Origin: Treponema sp.
GTDB lineage: Bacteria; Spirochaetota; Spirochaetia; Treponematales; Treponemataceae
Assembly (NCBI GenBank): GCA_017614655.1
Contig: JAGABO010000065.1
Location: 1-12,484 of the forward strand
Direction: 5' to 3'
DNA length: 12,484 nt
The notes under the pieces were generated by a model that did not search any database, was not told the DNA's origin, and saw nothing but the letters and a program-made list of their open reading frames with translations. The first letter of the stretch is position 1. The number at the start of each line of letters is the position of its first letter. A program made the translations under genes and the position numbers. Below, in pieces: positions 1-7,468 of this stretch.

Positions 1-360
1 GTAAACGTCTTCCTTTGACTTAATTACGGAAATAACCATGCAGCGTTCATCCCTGAACGGATAAGCGTATGCATGAAGGGAAGGAATTCCGTAAAGTGGA
101 GTTCCACCGCTTAAAGTAAGGGCTTTTAAGGCACTCATTCCGAGCCTTAGTCCCGTAAAGGAGCCCGGACCCGAGGTGCAGGCCGTATAGTCAAGCATTT
201 CCGGCTTAAGCGAAAGTTCATTCATTACATAATTTGCTGCCGTCAGCAGTTTTTCGGACTGTTTTGTTCCGATGTCCAGTGTAATTTTTGCAAGATTTGC
301 ATCTTTTCTGGCAGCTACACTGATTTTTGAGACTGCACAGTCAATAGTAAGTGCATTCAT
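1..360 (-). CDS. tsaB: TsaB, t6A tRNA-modification protein (N-terminal part, cut by window edge)
   Basis: TsaB is the non-catalytic ASKHA-fold partner of TsaD. With TsaE they transfer threonylcarbamoyl from TC-AMP to A37 of tRNAs that read ANN codons, in the cytoplasm. The visible 120 residues start MNALTIDCAV and contain the family signature SGPGSFTGLRLG at about 63-74, followed by an Ala/Leu-rich helix and YGIPSLHAYA. The frame stays open to base 1, so the C-terminal half lies outside the window. The ATG at 360-358 overlaps the tsaE stop in an ATGA arrangement, so the two are probably translationally coupled. Family assignment is secure from the GPGSFTG motif and from the tsaE neighbour; nothing suggests a broken gene. 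Confidence 0.93.
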   Translation of the reverse strand, partial: MNALTIDCAVSKISVAARKDANLAKITLDIGTKQSEKLLTAANYVMNELSLKPEMLDYTACTSGPGSFTGLRLGMSALKALTLSGGTPLYGIPSLHAYAYPFRDERCMVISVIKSKEDVY

Positions 361-785
361 TTAATTTCCCCATCCCAATTTGTAATAGTTATTTCCCGAG
401 TTGAATCAGAGTTTGTTTTTATGTCAAGATAAATAGTCTTCTTTGGAAGAATGTCTTTTATTTTTTCGCTCCATTCAATTATGCAGACACCGTTTCCGTA
501 AAGAAGTTCTTCTGCTCCCATATCTATAAAGTCTTCACTGCCTTCAAGCCTGTAAACGTCCATGTGATAAAGCGGAATCTTTCCCTGATATTCGCTTATA
601 AGACAGAAAGTGGGGCTTGTTACGTTATCTTCTATGCCAAGGGCTTTTGCAATTCCTTTTGTAAGTGTGGTTTTTCCTGCTGCAAGCGTTCCGGTCATGG
701 CAATTACGTCACCGCTTTTAAGAGAGGAGCCGATTTTTTCACCGAGAGCTGTTGTTTCCTGTGCAGAAGAGGTTGTGAACTTCAT
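357..785 (-). CDS. tsaE: TsaE, ATPase of the t6A tRNA-modification complex
   Basis: This small P-loop ATPase drives the TsaB-TsaD cycle in N6-threonylcarbamoyladenosine synthesis. From the chosen start (MKFTTSSAQE, 142 aa) it shows Walker A GTLAAGKTT at 32-40, the switch-like TSPTF at 56-60, YHMDVYRL in the middle and IIEWSEKI, all in the usual TsaE order. Its length is close to E. coli TsaE (153 aa). I chose ATG 785 because its N-terminus fits the family and it lies one base after the upstream stop. A second in-frame ATG at 809 would add eight residues and overlap the upstream gene; neither start has a strong Shine-Dalgarno sequence, so coupling is likely. The stop overlaps the tsaB start by 4 bases. 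Confidence 0.93.
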   Translation of the reverse strand: MKFTTSSAQETTALGEKIGSSLKSGDVIAMTGTLAAGKTTLTKGIAKALGIEDNVTSPTFCLISEYQGKIPLYHMDVYRLEGSEDFIDMGAEELLYGNGVCIIEWSEKIKDILPKKTIYLDIKTNSDSTREITITNWDGEIK

Positions 786-786
786 T

Positions 787-1050
787 TTAGGGAAGCTTGT
801 TTTCCGCATCAAGGCGGCCTATGTAGTCTTTTAATGACTTTGTAATGGGAAGAACCGGATAATCCAGAGTTTTTGGAAGCGGTTCAAGGTCGACAATCTT
901 AAGGCCGAGCGAATTTATCTCTATGGAAAAACTAACAGGCAGATTTAACCGTTGGGTAAAAACTTCTATAACGGCAATTGCACTGTATTTTTTGATGTAA
1001 TAGAGATAGCTGTCCTTCTTTTCTATTCTTTTAAATCCAAGAATCTTCAT
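787..1050 (-). CDS. Small conserved-looking hypothetical protein (87 aa)
   Basis: I do not recognise this family. The 87-residue protein begins MKILGFKRIEKKD, is rich in alternating hydrophobic residues (AIAVIEVF, LPVSFSIEI, GLKIVDLEPL) that suggest a small beta-rich domain, and ends in a short helix (SLKDYIGRL). It has no signal peptide or membrane segment, so it is probably cytoplasmic. The start has a GAGG only two bases upstream of ATG, closer than ideal. It sits between the PilZ gene (42-base gap) and tsaE (1-base gap to the preferred tsaE ATG), so it is almost certainly in the same transcript. The packing argues that it is a real gene; its role cannot be inferred from sequence alone. 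Confidence 0.72.
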   Translation of the reverse strand: MKILGFKRIEKKDSYLYYIKKYSAIAVIEVFTQRLNLPVSFSIEINSLGLKIVDLEPLPKTLDYPVLPITKSLKDYIGRLDAENKLP

Positions 1051-1092
1051 AGCCTCATTTTCATTTTACTTCAATTTGGCCGCAAATTCAAG

Positions 1093-2184
1093 TTAGATGG
1101 GATTATAGTTGTAAATGTATGCGTAAATTGTGTTTTGGGTTGATTTTTCGATTTCCGTAAAGTTTATGTGAAGGATATATTGGTTTTCACCCGGAATTCT
1201 GTTTGTTACAATTATGGTTCCGATTGTTTCTATGACTCCGGCAGGTCCGAGAGAGAAGTCTGCCTTGATGTACTGTCCTTTTTTGATTGGAAGACTGCAT
1301 TTTATGCTGCAGCCTGTTGCCGAAACATCAAGCAGTATACCTTTGTAGCGGTGTTCCAGTACCTCATAAGACTGATTTTTTCCTTCATTTTTAAGGCGTA
1401 CTGCGCTGAATTCGCACGGCTGATTGTCCAGAATCTGGATTCGTTTTGCATTTCTCTTAAGAATTGGGCTGAGCATATTTGTTGAAGTTACGACCATGAT
1501 ATCGTTTCCTTCTTTATCTTTTTCGTAGCGGATGATTCGTGTCTGCATCTTGTACGTGTGATTAATGGACGGCGTAAGTGAAAAATTGATTCTTGTAAAA
1601 GGTTTAGGATGAGCGCCAGATTCCATAAATCCTGCCGGTAAGGACAGTTTCATTGTATCGCCTAAATTTTCTGTAAGCTTGAATTTCCAGATTCTTTTTT
1701 CGCTGTCATAGTATGTAAGTTCAAGTCCGGGATGAAGACTCCTTGATGTTTTTATCTGAATCTGTTTTTCGCGCAGTTTTTCTATTTTATACCGTATGCT
1801 GAACAGAAGTTCTATTTTATCTTCAAGATTTTCAAGAACGCACAAATCCTGATATTCATTTTTAAATATTGCATCGATTTCTTCTTTGCTCCGGCTCAGG
1901 TATTTTATGTTCCTTGCATTGTAATCTTTACAAATCTGCCAGAGATAGTCCCTTTCGTCCTTAGTTAGTTCTGCAAGTTTTGAAAAACTTTTTACGTCCT
2001 TAAAATTAGTAGGACGGGTGGAATTCATTTTGATCCATTTTTCAGAAGTTCTTACAGCTTTTATGCGTTTCTGTATAAAGTGGATTGCAATAAAGACAAG
2101 ACATCCGGCTATAATCAAAAAGATAAAAAAGTATACAAAGGGATTTTGTCTTGCTTCTGCAGGAAGTCCTGAAAATTCGTTCAT
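1093..2184 (-). CDS. Membrane-anchored PilZ-domain protein, probable c-di-GMP receptor
   Basis: This 363-aa protein has one N-terminal transmembrane segment (about 16-37, PFVYFFIFLIIAGCLVFIAI). A charged, helical linker follows (about 60-145), then a YcgR-N-like beta region (about 150-240) and a C-terminal PilZ domain. Both PilZ signatures are present: RNAKR (RxxxR) at 244-248 and DVSATG (DxSxxG) at 286-291. These residues clamp c-di-GMP in characterised PilZ proteins, so binding competence is likely. The domain order resembles flagellar YcgR, but with a membrane anchor. It is ten bases downstream of the 198-aa gene in the fliD run, with an AGGCGG-type ribosome binding site. From context I infer a c-di-GMP input to motility. 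PilZ proteins in other treponemes have been linked to motility; which partner this one touches is unknown. Confidence 0.88.
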   Translation of the reverse strand: MNEFSGLPAEARQNPFVYFFIFLIIAGCLVFIAIHFIQKRIKAVRTSEKWIKMNSTRPTNFKDVKSFSKLAELTKDERDYLWQICKDYNARNIKYLSRSKEEIDAIFKNEYQDLCVLENLEDKIELLFSIRYKIEKLREKQIQIKTSRSLHPGLELTYYDSEKRIWKFKLTENLGDTMKLSLPAGFMESGAHPKPFTRINFSLTPSINHTYKMQTRIIRYEKDKEGNDIMVVTSTNMLSPILKRNAKRIQILDNQPCEFSAVRLKNEGKNQSYEVLEHRYKGILLDVSATGCSIKCSLPIKKGQYIKADFSLGPAGVIETIGTIIVTNRIPGENQYILHINFTEIEKSTQNTIYAYIYNYNPI

Positions 2185-2194
2185 ATTACCGCCT

Positions 2195-2791
2195 TTATTC
2201 TGAGGCTTTTAATATTGCCTCTGACAGTTTTTCAAGTCTCGGAGATATTTCATATTCACTTAAATCTCCGACCGTAACTATATCTTTTGTTTCGAGGGCA
2301 GACTTAAGGTCAGAAAGAAGCGGAGAAAGTTCATTAAAGAAAGTTCCTGCATCCTGACCTTCTATTTTAAGTGATTCATAAACATCCGGGAAAAGCGCAC
2401 TTAATGTTGCCGTGTGGCAGAACGCGTCAATTTCATCTGCAAGAAGCTTTATGACGGCGCCTGCATCTTTTTCGCGGGAACTCTGCATAAAGACACTTAC
2501 TTCTTTAAGTTTTTCTGCAAGATTCTTAAAGTTTGCTGCATTTTCTGCAAAGGATTCCTTAAGGTCAGCCTTGGAAATTACGGTAAGATCAAGTTCCGTA
2601 TCTTCCTTAAGTTCTTCTCCTGCAGCTTCATCAAAGTGGTCTGCGTCTATATCCTTTCCGTTCAGCTTAATGCTTACGGTTGTTGCATCATTTTTAAAAG
2701 CTTCGTTTTCAAAAGCTTTCAATACATCGCCTACAGTTTTCTCATCTTCGAGAGTAACATCAAGTTTTGTTCCGTTTACCTTAAGTATCAT
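2195..2791 (-). CDS. Unknown 198-aa protein directly downstream of fliD; ubiquitin-like N-terminus suspected
   Basis: I do not recognise this family. Residues 1-75 (MILKVNGTKLDVTLEDEKTV..., IKLNGKDID, ELDLTVISK) alternate strands with one helix in the order of a beta-grasp/ubiquitin-like fold. Residues 76-198 read as amphipathic helices, ending in a helix LEKLSEAILKASE. The protein is acidic, has no signal peptide or membrane segment and contains a single Cys (FCHTA). The start follows an AAGGGGGG stretch. It lies 17 bases after fliD and 10 bases before the PilZ gene. In many bacteria the gene after fliD encodes an export chaperone (FliS or FliT); this protein occupies that place but shows no FliS motif. 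A flagellar accessory role is inference from position only. Confidence 0.8.
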   Translation of the reverse strand: MILKVNGTKLDVTLEDEKTVGDVLKAFENEAFKNDATTVSIKLNGKDIDADHFDEAAGEELKEDTELDLTVISKADLKESFAENAANFKNLAEKLKEVSVFMQSSREKDAGAVIKLLADEIDAFCHTATLSALFPDVYESLKIEGQDAGTFFNELSPLLSDLKSALETKDIVTVGDLSEYEISPRLEKLSEAILKASE

Positions 2792-2808
2792 AATACCCCC
2801 CTTTTATG

Positions 2809-4887
2809 TTATTTTCGGTTTTTATTCATGGAATTTGAAAAGTTATCAAGTGTTGATGACTGACCTTCAAGTGAGTTCAGTGTTCCCTGCATTGTAGCGT
2901 ATTTTGCCTTTAACTCGTTTTCTTTCTGTGCAAGCTGGGTTTCGAGTTTTGAAATTTTCTGATTTGAGTTTTTAATCCTTGTATCCAGAGAATTTGTTTT
3001 TGACGAAATGATTCCGCCTGACTGAACATAAGAGGTAAGCTGTTTATCAAGCTGAATGCCTATGCCTGAGTCAATGATAAGATCTCCGTCAGAATCATAG
3101 CCGAAGAGGGCTTTTATATCGTTAAGGTGCGCTTCGAGTGCTGAATCAAGTTTTTTTTCATCAACTTCAAGATAACCGCGCATCTGGGAAGGGTTGTAGC
3201 CTTGTGAACCTGAACTTGCATTGGAAGAAATTCCTATCTGAGAAAGAAGTGTAATTTCTGCATCTTCGGAATACTTGTAAGGAGATGTTATAACCCTCTG
3301 CATTGATGATTTTCCGTTGGTAAGGGTAAAGTCTCCCTGGAACATTCCGAGGCGTTCTTCTGCAGCTTCGGCTTCACTTTCGCTAAGGTAGTCAAGTTCA
3401 GAAATCCGCTCCGGTTTATTCTGGGAAAGTATGTTTATTTCTGCAACAGCCTGATTGTATTTTCCGACAAAAGTTATGAGGGCATCTTTTGCGCTCTGGG
3501 TATCGGGTTCTACTTTTACATTAACTGGTTTTTCGCTTGGTTCATGAATATGAAGCGTTATGTGCGGAATAACGTCGTCTATGTCGTTTGTACCCCGGGT
3601 CATAGTTATTCCTTCATATTTGAATTTTGCATCTCCCGCCGTAGAAATTGCATGAACCGGTTCAAATCCTTTTGCAGCAGATGCATCATAAGTTTCCGGA
3701 ACGGTAAGGCTTATTGTTTTTCCGGTGTTGCTGTTCCTTACGATAAGCGAAACTGCATCAGGATAATCGCTTAAGTTTATCTTTACGTCTGTAAGTCCTG
3801 TTTTATCATTAAGCCTGTAATCATTTTCTTCCAGAGGAACTTCAAGACCGTACTTATTCTTTACAAAGAACATGTTATTGTCTTCTACAGGAACAACTTC
3901 TTCTCTTACCGTATTGGCGGCTGCGGGCAGGGTAGAGAAAAACTTATTGTTAAAAATGGTGATACCGGAAAATTCTACTTTACCGGGTGCCGGGAGTGAA
4001 GGTTCCCTGACTGCGCTGTTTATTTTTTCGGTTATATCTTCTGCATCTTCTATTTTGAAGGAAAACTCTACTGTTTTTCCCTTTGTGTTTTTAACTGAAT
4101 CGGGAAATTCCAGTTCAAATCCGCCCCTCTGTTTTACCGTTATGCGGTCTCCGTTTTTTTCTACTGCATTTTTTGAAATGGAGGGCAGGGCTGTCTGAGA
4201 AACTTTATCTTTTGTCTGTACGTTTTTTAATGACGATGTTTCCTTAAAAAGTTTTTCCGTCTGTATTTTTGCAGGCGAAACCATGTCTATTTTTTTTGCA
4301 AGTTCAAGGGCTGCATTTTCAAAAATAAGGGAGTTTTCTTCTCCTGTCTTAAGGCTTTCTATAAGCAGAGCCTTCTTATTTGCACTGACACCAATGATTC
4401 CGGCTTTTATAGTGTTTCCGCCTCGCTTGTTGAGTGCGTTTACGAAATCCTGAAGTTTTCCGCCCTTATAGTTGAACTCAATTTTTTTGTCTCCGACAGA
4501 AAAAGTATATTTTCCTTCGGGAACTTTATATTCCTTGTCTATGTTTCCGCTTAAAAAACGGTCGCTTGTGGCTTCTTTAATTATGTCGACTTTAAATGAA
4601 CCGAATTCTGCTTCACGCCCTGCATCTACGGTAAGGGCATCTTCATTAGAGGAAGAGCAGAGTTTGTTGCTGAATGGATTTTCAAAAGAATAGAGGGTTT
4701 TTACGCTGTCCCTGAGCGAAGACATTTTCTGGTTTACATTCCGCCATGCTGACTGCTGTTTCTGGTATGTTTCAAGCTGAGCCTGTTCCCTTTTTAAAGG
4801 AATACGCTCAGCTTCCATAAGAGCTTCTACAAGGTCATTCGTTTTATAGCGGTCGCTTACACCGGGAATGTTCAAGCCATCTGCCAT
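2809..4887 (-). CDS. fliD: FliD, flagellar filament cap (hook-associated protein 2)
   Basis: FliD forms the cap at the filament tip and helps flagellin subunits fold into place; in spirochetes this occurs in the periplasm. The 692-aa product has the usual layout. A helical N-terminus (about 1-75; EALMEAERIPLKREQAQLETYQKQQ) is followed by FENPFSNKLCSSS and the FliD_N beta region, and a long variable central region fills roughly 110-420. A FliD_C domain follows (SAKDALITFVGKYNQAVAEIN; GDFTLTNGKSSMQRVI; LLSQIGIS), then a terminal coiled coil near 625-690. It is much longer than E. coli FliD (468 aa), with the extra length in the exposed centre. ATG 4887 follows GGATAAGAA, ten bases after flaG. 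There is no signal peptide, as expected for type III export. Confidence 0.93.
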   Translation of the reverse strand: MADGLNIPGVSDRYKTNDLVEALMEAERIPLKREQAQLETYQKQQSAWRNVNQKMSSLRDSVKTLYSFENPFSNKLCSSSNEDALTVDAGREAEFGSFKVDIIKEATSDRFLSGNIDKEYKVPEGKYTFSVGDKKIEFNYKGGKLQDFVNALNKRGGNTIKAGIIGVSANKKALLIESLKTGEENSLIFENAALELAKKIDMVSPAKIQTEKLFKETSSLKNVQTKDKVSQTALPSISKNAVEKNGDRITVKQRGGFELEFPDSVKNTKGKTVEFSFKIEDAEDITEKINSAVREPSLPAPGKVEFSGITIFNNKFFSTLPAAANTVREEVVPVEDNNMFFVKNKYGLEVPLEENDYRLNDKTGLTDVKINLSDYPDAVSLIVRNSNTGKTISLTVPETYDASAAKGFEPVHAISTAGDAKFKYEGITMTRGTNDIDDVIPHITLHIHEPSEKPVNVKVEPDTQSAKDALITFVGKYNQAVAEINILSQNKPERISELDYLSESEAEAAEERLGMFQGDFTLTNGKSSMQRVITSPYKYSEDAEITLLSQIGISSNASSGSQGYNPSQMRGYLEVDEKKLDSALEAHLNDIKALFGYDSDGDLIIDSGIGIQLDKQLTSYVQSGGIISSKTNSLDTRIKNSNQKISKLETQLAQKENELKAKYATMQGTLNSLEGQSSTLDNFSNSMNKNRK

Positions 4888-4897
4888 TTCTTATCCG

Positions 4898-5278
4898 TTA
4901 AATCATTTCATCAAAAAGAAGTCCTATGGCATGCTTCATTCTAACCTGTATTTTCTGCAGGTCTTCCGATGGAATCTCCCTGATGATTTCATGAGTTGCA
5001 GGATTAACAACCTTTACGATAACTTTGTTAAGTTCCTCGTTTACGTTGAATTCCAGCTTGTGACCCATTACCATGTCCGAGAGTTCCTGAAGCTCCTTTA
5101 CGTTAGCCCTGGTTTCTTCGAGATTGCGTGTAATGTTTTCCGTAACTTCTGCGGCACTATCCGGCAGCTTGTTTACGTCAGTGTACTTGACGTTAGAAAA
5201 AGCTTTCTGGGGTACTGGAGAAGCGTACATATTGCAGCCGTCCATGGCTGTGTTTCCAATCATACTGATAGTATTCAT
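4898..5278 (-). CDS. flaG: FlaG family flagellar protein
   Basis: FlaG proteins accompany flagellin genes and influence filament length; their mechanism is poorly known. The 126-aa product has an unstructured N-terminus and a helix (about 40-75), then the FlaG core: LEFNVNEELNKVIVKVVNPATHE, followed by REIPSEDLQKIQ and a last helix. I chose the ATG at 5278 (MNTISMIGNT) because GGAGG sits five bases upstream. A longer reading from 5362 would translate across that ribosome binding site. The gene lies 122 bases after the second flagellin, and a GC-rich hairpin (5306-5325) in between may reduce read-through. fliD follows after 10 bases. The assignment rests on the VNEELNKVIVKV...REIPSE signature. 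Confidence 0.87.
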   Translation of the reverse strand: MNTISMIGNTAMDGCNMYASPVPQKAFSNVKYTDVNKLPDSAAEVTENITRNLEETRANVKELQELSDMVMGHKLEFNVNEELNKVIVKVVNPATHEIIREIPSEDLQKIQVRMKHAIGLLFDEMI

Positions 5279-5305
5279 GGTTTCCTCCTTGAAAAGAAGA
5301 AATGG

Positions 5306-5325
5306 GGAAGGGGGCGCACCCCTCC
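5306..5325 (-). terminator. GC-rich hairpin between flagellin and flaG, possible attenuator
   Basis: Read on the minus strand, GGAGGGG pairs with CCCTTCC (7 bp including one G-U) around loop TGCGCC. Beyond it lies the pyrimidine stretch ATTTCTTCTTTTC, an interrupted U-tract. It could terminate part of the transcripts leaving the abundant flagellin gene before flaG-fliD, but the U-tract is too broken to call a clean terminator. Confidence 0.35.
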
Positions 5326-5400
5326 TCATTCTTACGCGGTTTCCTGCCTTAAAAGAAGACATCCAGATTTCTCTTGAAGCAAATCCCCGCGGTTTATTTT

Positions 5401-6255
5401 CTACTGAAGCAAAGCTAAGACGTTCTGAGACTGGCTGTTTGCCTGTGCAAGCATAGCCGTTCCTGCCTGAGAAAGGATTGAATTCTTTGTGTATTCAACC
5501 ATTTCCTTTGCCATGTCAGTATCACGGATACCAGATTCTGCACCCTGAAGATTTTCAGCTGCAACGGCAATTCCGTCTGAAGCCATTTCGAAGCGGTTCT
5601 GATAAGCACCGAGATCTGCTCTCTGACGAGAAACTGTCTTAAGTGCTGAATCAACTGTTCCGATGGCCATATTGGCACTGTCCGGAGTAGAAATGCTGAT
5701 CTGCTCATCTGAACCCTGTACACCCTTCAGGCCGAGAGCCTGAGCTGTCATTGTTCCGATAAAGGCAGTAACATTCTGGTCCATATTTGCACCAACCTGG
5801 AACTGCATAATCTGATTTGTAGCAGAGTTCTGTGCGAAACGTCCTGTAAGAAGGTTCATTCCGTTGAACTGAGCCTGTGAAGCGATGCGGTCAACTTCAG
5901 AAACGAGCTGAGAAACCTCAACCTGAATCTGCATACGGTCTTCATCGGAATAGATTCCGTTGGCAGACTGTACGGAAAGTTCGCGGATGCGCTGAAGAAT
6001 GTCTGTAGTCTCCTGCAGATAGCCTTCTGTTGCCTGGATAAAGGAAACACCGTTCTGGATGTTTCTGTTAGCCTGGTTAAGTCCGCGGATCTGTGAACGC
6101 ATTTTTTCTGATACTGCGAGTCCAGAAGCGTCATCTCCGGCTCTGTTGATTTTTTCGCCGGAAGAAAGTTTTTCAATGCTGCCCATCAGCTGTGTGTTTG
6201 TAACACCCAGTTCGCGATTTGCAAACATTGAGCTCATGTTGTGATTAATAACCAT
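5401..6255 (-). CDS. flaB: Core flagellin, FlaB type (second of the tandem pair)
   Basis: This is a periplasmic filament subunit of 284 aa. Its N-terminal D0/D1 helices ([41 protein letters not shown]) and C-terminal D1/D0 helices ([33 protein letters not shown]) bracket a short centre, so there is no large outer D2/D3 domain, as usual for spirochete FlaB. The segment [20 protein letters not shown] differs clearly from the neighbouring copy. There is no signal peptide; export is by the flagellar type III system. I chose ATG 6255: GGAGGG lies eight bases upstream, and the in-frame ATG at 6270 would place that Shine-Dalgarno inside the coding sequence. A 326-nt leader with hairpins precedes it. 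Which treponemal FlaB number it corresponds to cannot be settled here. Confidence 0.95.
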   Translation of the reverse strand: MVINHNMSSMFANRELGVTNTQLMGSIEKLSSGEKINRAGDDASGLAVSEKMRSQIRGLNQANRNIQNGVSFIQATEGYLQETTDILQRIRELSVQSANGIYSDEDRMQIQVEVSQLVSEVDRIASQAQFNGMNLLTGRFAQNSATNQIMQFQVGANMDQNVTAFIGTMTAQALGLKGVQGSDEQISISTPDSANMAIGTVDSALKTVSRQRADLGAYQNRFEMASDGIAVAAENLQGAESGIRDTDMAKEMVEYTKNSILSQAGTAMLAQANSQSQNVLALLQ

Positions 6256-6581
6256 ACCTGTGCCCTCCATGATTCTTTACATAAGGCATCATGCCCTACG
6301 CCTTGTCTGTATGGAGTGGAAAACCGGTTTTTGCGCCCCCGGCCTCCTGTTCAGCTCCTTACAGCAGGAACTGTTGCTCAACATAATTAAGCAACCGTCC
6401 GTGCTGTCTACAGCAGCATGGAAAGCATTTTCAAAGAACACACTTCCGCTGAACTACGGAAGAAAATGCAGATTTTTTTCGGGTATTAACAGGGAAGAGA
6501 AAGGTAAAAACCCGCATTCTCAAAGCCTGAAAATACCGCAGAAATAAATCCGAAGTACCTTCAAGCTTTGATTATACAACA
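6256..6581 (-). promoter_or_regulatory. 326-nt gene-free leader between the flagellins
   Basis: No reading frame here looks real. On the minus-strand RNA there are at least two hairpins: 6373-6395 (GTTGCT/AGCAAC, 6 bp, 11-nt loop) and 6352-6373 (CAGTTCCT/AGGAGCTG, 8 bp with one G-U, loop GCTGTA). There is also a 12-bp perfect palindrome AAAACCGGTTTT at 6320-6331. Several GGA triplets (AAGGAGC, ACAGGAGG, and the Shine-Dalgarno ATGGAGGG) cluster in the last 110 bases. With the promoter at 6571-6599 this would be an unusually long 5' leader of about 310 nt. It is consistent with post-transcriptional control of the downstream flagellin, which is inference. Confidence 0.5.
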
Positions 6582-6599
6582 CTATTGAAGTAAAGACAA
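6571..6599 (-). promoter_or_regulatory. sigma70-type promoter overlapping the end of the first flagellin gene
   Basis: On the minus strand TTGTCT (6599-6594; 4 of 6 matches to TTGACA), a 17-base spacer and TATAAT (6576-6571; perfect) form a good housekeeping promoter. The -35 lies inside the last codons of the first flagellin, and the -10 lies just after its TAG stop (6584-6582). It would start transcription near 6564 and drive the second flagellin. No convincing sigma28 motif was found in the same gap. Confidence 0.6.
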
Positions 6600-7442
6600 T
6601 ACAGACTGACTCTGGTTGTTTGCCTGTGCCAGCATAGCCGTACCTGCCTGGTTGAGGACTGAATTCTTTGTGAATTCAACCATCTGGGCAGCCATGTCAG
6701 TATCGCGGATTCTTGATTCAGATGCCTGAGTATTTTCTGCAGCAACATCAAGTCCCTTAACTGCATAGTCAAGGCGGTTCTGGTAAGCACCAAGATCAGC
6801 ACGCTGTTTGTTGATTCTCTTGATAGCTTCGTCAAGTGTTCCGATTACGCGGTTGGCTTCATCCGGTGTCGCAATAGTTACAATTTCGTCGTTACCGATT
6901 GTACGGAGTCCGAGAGCTGTTGCACTCATTGTTCCGATGTAAACCTGCATTCTCTGATCCATGTTTGCTCCGATGTGAAGCCACATAGATGCTGTAGGAG
7001 TGTTCTCTCCAGTAGGGCGGGCAAAGCGTCCGGTAAGCATATTCATACCGTTGAACTGTGCCTGAGAAGCAATGCGGTCTACTTCTGATACAAGCTGGCT
7101 TACTTCTACCTGAATCTGCATACGGTCTTCATCAGAATAGATTCCGTTTGATGACTGTACGGCAAGTTCGCGGATGCGCTGGATGATATCAGTTGTTTCC
7201 TGGAGATAACCTTCAGTTGTCTGAATGAAACTGATTCCGTTTGCAGCGTTTCTTGAAGCCTGATTCAAACCGCGGATCTGTGAGCGCATTTTTTCAGAAA
7301 CTGCGAGTCCTGAAGCATCGTCGCCTGCGCGGTTGATTTTTTCGCCTGATGAGAGTTTTTCCATATCTTTCTGAAGTGAGAGCCCTGTAACTCCCAGAGC
7401 GCGATTGGAAAACATTGCGGACATGTTGTGGTTGATAACCAT
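6582..7442 (-). CDS. flaB: Core flagellin, FlaB type (first of the tandem pair)
   Basis: This is a periplasmic filament core subunit of 286 aa, with the same architecture as the downstream copy: N-terminal [41 protein letters not shown], and C-terminal [21 protein letters not shown]. Its central segment [23 protein letters not shown] is the form typical of treponemal FlaB1/FlaB2. The block [18 protein letters not shown] through SQAQFNGMN is identical in the two copies, while residues after the TGRFA position diverge. ATG 7442 has GGAGG eight bases upstream. It is preceded by a sigma28-like promoter, phased A-tracts and a hairpin-rich leader, so it is probably strongly and specifically expressed. 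It may read through into the second flagellin, since no clear terminator follows. Confidence 0.96.
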   Translation of the reverse strand: MVINHNMSAMFSNRALGVTGLSLQKDMEKLSSGEKINRAGDDASGLAVSEKMRSQIRGLNQASRNAANGISFIQTTEGYLQETTDIIQRIRELAVQSSNGIYSDEDRMQIQVEVSQLVSEVDRIASQAQFNGMNMLTGRFARPTGENTPTASMWLHIGANMDQRMQVYIGTMSATALGLRTIGNDEIVTIATPDEANRVIGTLDEAIKRINKQRADLGAYQNRLDYAVKGLDVAAENTQASESRIRDTDMAAQMVEFTKNSVLNQAGTAMLAQANNQSQSVLSLLQ

Positions 7443-7468
7443 AGTTTGTTCCTCCGTGGAAATGTAGA

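Noticed and set aside
2412..2897. Plus-strand reading frame of 161 codons
   Set aside because: It lies opposite the well-supported 198-aa gene and the end of fliD, is Ser/Phe-rich as expected for the complement of Glu/Lys-rich coding sequence, and has no credible start region. The same holds for all other plus-strand frames in the window.
5279..5362. 28-residue N-terminal extension of FlaG
   Set aside because: It translates through the GC-rich hairpin and the GGAGG before ATG 5278, and the extension is low-complexity Arg/Pro-rich with no FlaG similarity.
6256..6270. Five-residue extension of the second flagellin (MEGTG)
   Set aside because: Its codons contain the Shine-Dalgarno GGAGGG itself, and flagellins of this type start MVINHNM or similar.
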